A model generated the notes under the pieces. It did no database searches. It was not told the DNA's origin and saw only the letters and a program-made list of their open reading frames with translations. Both the position numbers and the translations under genes were made by a program. From the NCBI GenBank assembly GCA_028685275.1, contig JAQUEG010000030.1:1-7797 (forward strand): 7,797 nt of DNA, in the 5' to 3' direction. The DNA comes from Bacilli bacterium. Lineage in GTDB: Bacteria; Bacillota_I; Bacilli_A; RF39; UBA660. Below, piece by piece: positions 4,040 through 7,797 of this stretch; within the stretch, counting starts at the first letter, position 1, and every line of letters starts with the position of its first letter.

Positions 4040-6426
4040 CTATCACGTAAACTCCCATTTAATTCAGTTTCAATAGTTTTAACAATATCATTAACAATCT
4101 CATTAACTATTTCTTCGGTTAATGTTTTTGTTTTGTCAATAAAGGTTAAAGTGTATGCAATTGATTTATTATTTTCACCAATACTTGGTCCTTCATAAAC
4201 ATCAAACACTTCAATTTGTTGTAATAATTCACCACCAACTTTTTTTATCGTTTTAGTAATAAGTTCTGTTTCAACATCCTTATTAAAAATCCATGCAAGA
4301 TCTTTAGAAATTACTGGATAAACGGAAACTGGTTCATATCTTATTTTTTTTATCTCTTGCTTTAAGATTCTAGTTAATGATATTTCTAAAAGGTATATTG
4401 GTAAATCACTAATTCCAGGATGTACTGCCCCCATATTACCAATTAATTCATTATTAATATAAATAGAGGCCTTTCTTTGCGGATGCATTTCTTTAATATC
4501 ACTACCAGTTTTTATTTCTAATTGATCAATTAAACCAAAATAAGTCATTATATTAGTTAAAATTCCTTTCAAAACATAAAAATCAGCTACTATTCCTTTA
4601 TTTTGCCAACCATGAGTAGCATAAGTTCCTAGCATTAATATTGCTAATTTTGGTTCCTCTATATAATTTTCTTCCTTTTTATAATAACTAGTCCCAATTT
4701 CATAAATCATTATATCATTTATACTACGGGCAGTATTATAATTAGCAACATCCATTAATGATGGAATAATACTATATCTTAGAAACATATGTTCTTCGCT
4801 CATTGGTGATTTTATTTTAATTGCTTCAAATTGATCATTTGTCCACTTATTAATATTATTTTCATTAATTAATGAATAAGTACGTACTTCGGTTAAACCA
4901 AGTCCTTCTAAACGTTTTCTTAATTTTTTTAATATATCATTTTGATGCCCAATATTTCCTTTTTTTATTTTAGTAATTGGTAAGATACCTGGTATTTGAT
5001 CATAACCATAAATACGACCAATTTCTTCAATTAAATCTTCTTCTATTTTTATATCTAACCTGCGCGTTGGTACTGTTACTTTAAAAACATCATTTTGATA
5101 TTGATATTCAAAATCTAAACGTTCAAATACATCTTTAACATCTTCGTCCTTTAATTCAATACCTAATACACGGTTAATTTTGGTTAAAGCGATATCTATT
5201 ATAATGGGTTCTTGGTTACCATTATTATAACCAATAATTCCTTTTAGTACTTTTCCGGAAGCATATTTTTGCAAAAGATAAGCCGCACGATTTAATGCTA
5301 ATTCAGCGCGGTTAGGATCAATCCCTTTGGCAAAACGCATACTTGCTTCACTACGTAATATCTTTTTAGAAGTTGCTTGGATATGACTAGGATCAAAAAC
5401 TGCACTTTCGATCACAATGCTATTTGTATCATTAGTAACTTCAGTATTATGACCGCCCATAACACCTGCTATACCAACTGCTTCTTTAGGAGTAGCAATA
5501 ACAATATCATCTTTAGTTAATGTTCTTTCTTTGTTGTCTAGAGTTTTTATCGCTTCCCCCTCATTAGCCATCCTAACTACTATTTTAGAGCCTAATTTAT
5601 CATAATCAAAAAAATGTAACGGTTGCCCATATTCAAGCATTATATAATTACTTATATCAACTACATTATTAATTGATCTAATTCCCGCACTCATTAAGCG
5701 GGCTTTAATAAAATTAGGACTTTCTTTAATCACTAAATCTTTTATAATTCTTGTTAAATAAACAGGAGCATAATCAGTTTTAATTTCTACTGCTAAATTA
5801 TCTTTTGCTTCTTCATTTTCTTCTTTTAACACCATAGTTGGTAATTTTACTTTCTCTTTTAATATTGCCCCAATCTCATAAGCCATTCCTAACATACTAA
5901 GTAAATCACTACGATTAGCAGTAATATCAAAATTAATAACCATATCATTATAATGTAAGTACTCTAAAGCATCCATCCCAATCGGAGCATCATCTTCTAA
6001 AACATGAATTCCCCCACGACTTCGTTCCGGAATATATTTTAATTCAATTCCTAACTCTTCAAGTGAACAAATCATCCCGTTAGATTCAACTCCTCTAATC
6101 TTAGCTTTCCCAATTTTAACACCATTTGGTAATGTAGCACCCATTTTCGCCACAATTACCTTTTGACCTTTATCAACATTAGCAGCACCACATATTATTT
6201 CTTTTACTTCACCATCGCCAATATCAACTTGGCATAAATTTAAATGATCAGAATAAGGATGATTAGTTCTTTCGGTTACATAACCAACCACTAAATTAGA
6301 AGAATCACTTATTTTAGTAATATCATCATATTCATTCCCAATTAACAACATTTTATTAGCTAATTCTTGATAATTAGTATCCTTTAAATTAATAAATTCT
6401 TTTAACCAACTCATATTTACTCGCAT
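4036..6426 (-). CDS. pheT: Phenylalanine--tRNA ligase beta subunit
   Basis: This 796-aa protein is the beta chain of the alpha2-beta2 enzyme that charges tRNA-Phe. Domains in order are: N-terminal MSWLKEF; an EMAP-type tRNA-binding domain (about 44-150, with NHPYSDHLNLC and ICGAANV); the B3/B4 editing domain (about 215-385, with GQPLHFFDYDKL and GIAGVMGG); B5 (about 405-475); a catalytic-like core (about 490-680, with HPQRKASI and GAVHPG); and a C-terminal ferredoxin-like anticodon-binding domain (701-796, with YPVISKDLA and VFDVYEG). Length matches the roughly 800 aa of Bacillus PheT. The ATG at 6426 is chosen over a longer frame reaching 6510: the longer frame would overlap pheS and adds 28 non-family residues. 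The binding site AAGGTGG for this ATG lies in the last pheS codons. The stop shares TTAA with sspI. Confidence 0.97.
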   Translation of the reverse strand: MRVNMSWLKEFINLKDTNYQELANKMLLIGNEYDDITKISDSSNLVVGYVTERTNHPYSDHLNLCQVDIGDGEVKEIICGAANVDKGQKVIVAKMGATLPNGVKIGKAKIRGVESNGMICSLEELGIELKYIPERSRGGIHVLEDDAPIGMDALEYLHYNDMVINFDITANRSDLLSMLGMAYEIGAILKEKVKLPTMVLKEENEEAKDNLAVEIKTDYAPVYLTRIIKDLVIKESPNFIKARLMSAGIRSINNVVDISNYIMLEYGQPLHFFDYDKLGSKIVVRMANEGEAIKTLDNKERTLTKDDIVIATPKEAVGIAGVMGGHNTEVTNDTNSIVIESAVFDPSHIQATSKKILRSEASMRFAKGIDPNRAELALNRAAYLLQKYASGKVLKGIIGYNNGNQEPIIIDIALTKINRVLGIELKDEDVKDVFERLDFEYQYQNDVFKVTVPTRRLDIKIEEDLIEEIGRIYGYDQIPGILPITKIKKGNIGHQNDILKKLRKRLEGLGLTEVRTYSLINENNINKWTNDQFEAIKIKSPMSEEHMFLRYSIIPSLMDVANYNTARSINDIMIYEIGTSYYKKEENYIEEPKLAILMLGTYATHGWQNKGIVADFYVLKGILTNIMTYFGLIDQLEIKTGSDIKEMHPQRKASIYINNELIGNMGAVHPGISDLPIYLLEISLTRILKQEIKKIRYEPVSVYPVISKDLAWIFNKDVETELITKTIKKVGGELLQQIEVFDVYEGPSIGENNKSIAYTLTFIDKTKTLTEEIVNEIVNDIVKTIETELNGSLRDS
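4101..4134 (+). terminator. Possible terminator of sspI inside the pheT 3' end
   Basis: On the plus strand CATTAAC (4101-4107), a 10-base loop and GTTAATG (4118-4124) form a 7-bp stem. TTTTTGTTTT (4125-4134) follows. It lies about 60 bases after the sspI stop codon, in the correct orientation. The stem has only two G-C pairs, and a second CATTAAC at 4089-4095 could compete for the same arm, so the structure is weak. It is the best terminator-like signal seen near this end of sspI. Confidence 0.4.
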
Positions 6427-6427
6427 T

Positions 6428-7480
6428 TTATTCACCACCTTCAAATTGATCAAACTGTTTAACAAATCGTAAATCATTAGTATAAAAATCTCTAATATCA
6501 GGGATTCCATATTTTAGCATGGCAATTCTTTCAACACCCATGCCAAAGGCAAAACCAGTCCATACTTCCGAATCATAACCACACATTTTTAAGACATGTG
6601 GATGAACCATACCAGCGCCTAATATTTCAATCCAACCCGATTGTTTACAAATGGCGCAGCCATTACCATTACAATTAAAACAATTAACATCAACTTCAAT
6701 ACTAGGTTCGGTAAACGGAAAATAACTAGGACGAAATCTAATTTCACGATCAGAACCAAATAATTTTTTCGCAAATATTTCTAAAGTCCCTTTTAAATGA
6801 GCCATGGAAATATTTTTATCAACAACTAAACCTTCAATTTGGGCAAATTGATGTGAATGGGTAGCATCATCATTATCACGTCGATAAACTCTTCCTGGAC
6901 AAATTACGCGAACCGGTCCCTTTTCTTTATTGGCTAATAAAGTTCGTACTTGTGCTGGTGAAGTTTGCGTTCTTAATAACATTTCTTCCGTAATATAAAA
7001 AGTGTCTTGCATGTCCCTTGCCGGATGATGTTTTGGTACATTTAAATATTCAAAATTATATAAATCAGTTTCCATTTCTGGTCCGGAAATCACATCATAA
7101 CCCATTGCTATAAATAATTCACTTATTTCATCAATTATCTTACTCATTGGATGAGGTGCCCCAGTGGTTATATTAAGACCTGGTAATGTAACATCAATTT
7201 TTTCGTGTGTTAATTTCATTTCTAGTTCTTTTAACTCTAATTCTTCTTTTAAAGTAGTTAAACTTTGATTAATTTCGCGCATTAATTCATTTAGTAAAAA
7301 ACCATATTCTTTTTTTTCTTTCTTATCAAGAACTTTCATTACTTTAAATAAATCTTGTGTGATACCTTTTTTTCCTAAATATTTTACTTTTATTTCGTTT
7401 AATACGATTAAATTATTAACATCTTTTAAATCCTCATTAAACATTCCTCTCACATATTTGATTTTTTCGTTTTGTTCCAT
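6428..7480 (-). CDS. pheS: Phenylalanine--tRNA ligase alpha subunit
   Basis: The 350-aa catalytic alpha chain pairs with PheT in the cytoplasm. An N-terminal helical tRNA-binding arm (about 1-90) precedes the class II synthetase core. That core carries [17 protein letters not shown] (146-162, motif 1 region), [10 protein letters not shown] and [17 protein letters not shown] (motif 2, 170-212), and [22 protein letters not shown] in two parts (309-319 and 320-330, motif 3). Four cysteines, C267, C270, C275 and C278, form a CxxC pair before [14 protein letters not shown], as in many Firmicute PheS proteins, where they may bind metal. Length is close to that of Bacillus PheS. The start has a strong GAGGAGGA site (7486-7493) within the upstream gene. 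The stop is separated from the pheT ATG by one base, which implies coupled translation and balanced subunits. Confidence 0.98.
   Translation of the reverse strand: MEQNEKIKYVRGMFNEDLKDVNNLIVLNEIKVKYLGKKGITQDLFKVMKVLDKKEKKEYGFLLNELMREINQSLTTLKEELELKELEMKLTHEKIDVTLPGLNITTGAPHPMSKIIDEISELFIAMGYDVISGPEMETDLYNFEYLNVPKHHPARDMQDTFYITEEMLLRTQTSPAQVRTLLANKEKGPVRVICPGRVYRRDNDDATHSHQFAQIEGLVVDKNISMAHLKGTLEIFAKKLFGSDREIRFRPSYFPFTEPSIEVDVNCFNCNGNGCAICKQSGWIEILGAGMVHPHVLKMCGYDSEVWTGFAFGMGVERIAMLKYGIPDIRDFYTNDLRFVKQFDQFEGGE
6432..6441 (-). promoter_or_regulatory. pheT ribosome binding site inside the end of pheS
   Basis: AAGGTGGTGA on the minus strand lies in the last codons of pheS (encoding part of EGGE) and stands at good spacing to the pheT ATG at 6426. 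It decides the pheT start: the in-frame ATG 12 bases further on would be too distant. A ribosome finishing pheS would cover this site, so translational coupling is likely. Confidence 0.8.
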
Positions 7481-7797
7481 TTTAATCCTCCTCTTAAAAA
7501 TATTCTTATATATTCACTAACTTCTTCTTTTCTTTTACTAATTAAAATGCGATGACGTACGTTTCCTACTTTTGTTAAATATTTACGTTTTGAAGGAATT
7601 GTATCTAAAGCATATTTAATACTTTTATAAGGCACTAATTCATCTTTTTCACCATATATAATTAATGTATTACATACTACTTTTTTGGTACAATTTTTAT
7701 ATGTTTTCACTAATTTAATAAATTCCAAAAAAGTAGTAGGTGCGATATGAAATAATTTAGCAGTTATATCGGGATAAATTTCTTCAGTTGATTCTTT
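7450..7797 (-). CDS. Alpha/beta-hydrolase (esterase/lipase-like), C-terminal part
   Basis: The frame is open from the window edge to a TGA stop at 7450-7452, so 115 codons are visible and the N-terminus lies outside; a TTG at 7728 is not a real start. The visible part fits the end of a carboxylesterase or serine-hydrolase fold. [20 protein letters not shown] contains the beta strand and likely catalytic aspartate (in EKDE). VRHRIL, with its histidine, is the likely catalytic His site, usually written GHxI, here with Arg before His. A final helix [11 protein letters not shown] follows. The nucleophile serine is not in view, and the substrate cannot be told. The last 31 bases overlap the start of pheS in another frame, and the pheS binding site lies within it, so the two genes are probably cotranscribed. 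Confidence 0.75.
   Translation of the reverse strand, partial: KESTEEIYPDITAKLFHIAPTTFLEFIKLVKTYKNCTKKVVCNTLIIYGEKDELVPYKSIKYALDTIPSKRKYLTKVGNVRHRILISKRKEEVSEYIRIFLRGGLKWNKTKKSNM

Noticed and set aside
6427..6510. N-terminal extension of PheT by 28 residues (start at 6510)
   Set aside because: It lies within pheS in another frame, has no ribosome binding site at its ATG, and the added residues do not resemble PheT. The ATG at 6426 has a good site and gives a family-typical start.
7726..7728. TTG as the start of a short hydrolase gene
   Set aside because: The frame is open up to the window edge and the upstream residues continue the protein, so the gene is partial and not a 92-residue protein.
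1..7797. Mycoplasma-type genetic code (TGA as tryptophan), considered because of the very low G+C
   Set aside because: Tryptophans in conserved positions are encoded by TGG, the hydrolase ends sensibly at TGA, and a spore protein gene is present.

Overview
The window is very AT-rich DNA (under about 30% G+C by eye). It has strong AGGAGG-type ribosome binding sites, ATG starts, tryptophan read as TGG and at least one TGA stop, so the standard bacterial code applies. This points to a low-GC Firmicute of the Bacilli type. The short plus-strand gene matches the spore protein SspI, which implies an endospore former or a recent descendant of one. In Bacillus subtilis sspI also lies near pheST, so the pairing looks like inherited Bacilli gene order. 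The species cannot be named from this sequence; an uncultured gut-type Bacilli lineage is a guess.

Layout from right to left, following the mainly minus-strand transcription. At the right edge is the C-terminal part of an alpha/beta-hydrolase. Its 3' end overlaps pheS. pheS and pheT encode the alpha and beta subunits of phenylalanyl-tRNA synthetase and are tightly coupled. Converging on pheT from the other side is sspI, the only plus-strand gene; the two genes share a palindromic TTAA that supplies both stop codons. Divergent from sspI is a membrane-anchored protein with an unidentified middle domain and a C-terminal thioredoxin fold (CSGC). Next come lemA and a DUF2207-family membrane protein with a glycine-rich tail, which form a pair often seen together in bacteria. 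A terminator-like hairpin and a possible start site for another minus-strand gene lie at the left edge.

There is no gene-free stretch over 300 bases. The most interesting signals are RNA-level structures inside coding sequence. A terminator-like hairpin for pheST is embedded antisense in sspI. A reciprocal weaker one for sspI lies in the pheT 3' end. Two back-to-back perfect inverted repeats (16-bp and 7 to 8-bp arms) sit inside the DUF2207 gene. A cUACGg tetraloop hairpin with a U-tract separates lemA from the DUF2207 gene. I saw no CRISPR array, tRNA, rRNA, insertion sequence or obvious defence system. The protein set itself is ordinary apart from the thioredoxin-fold fusion.
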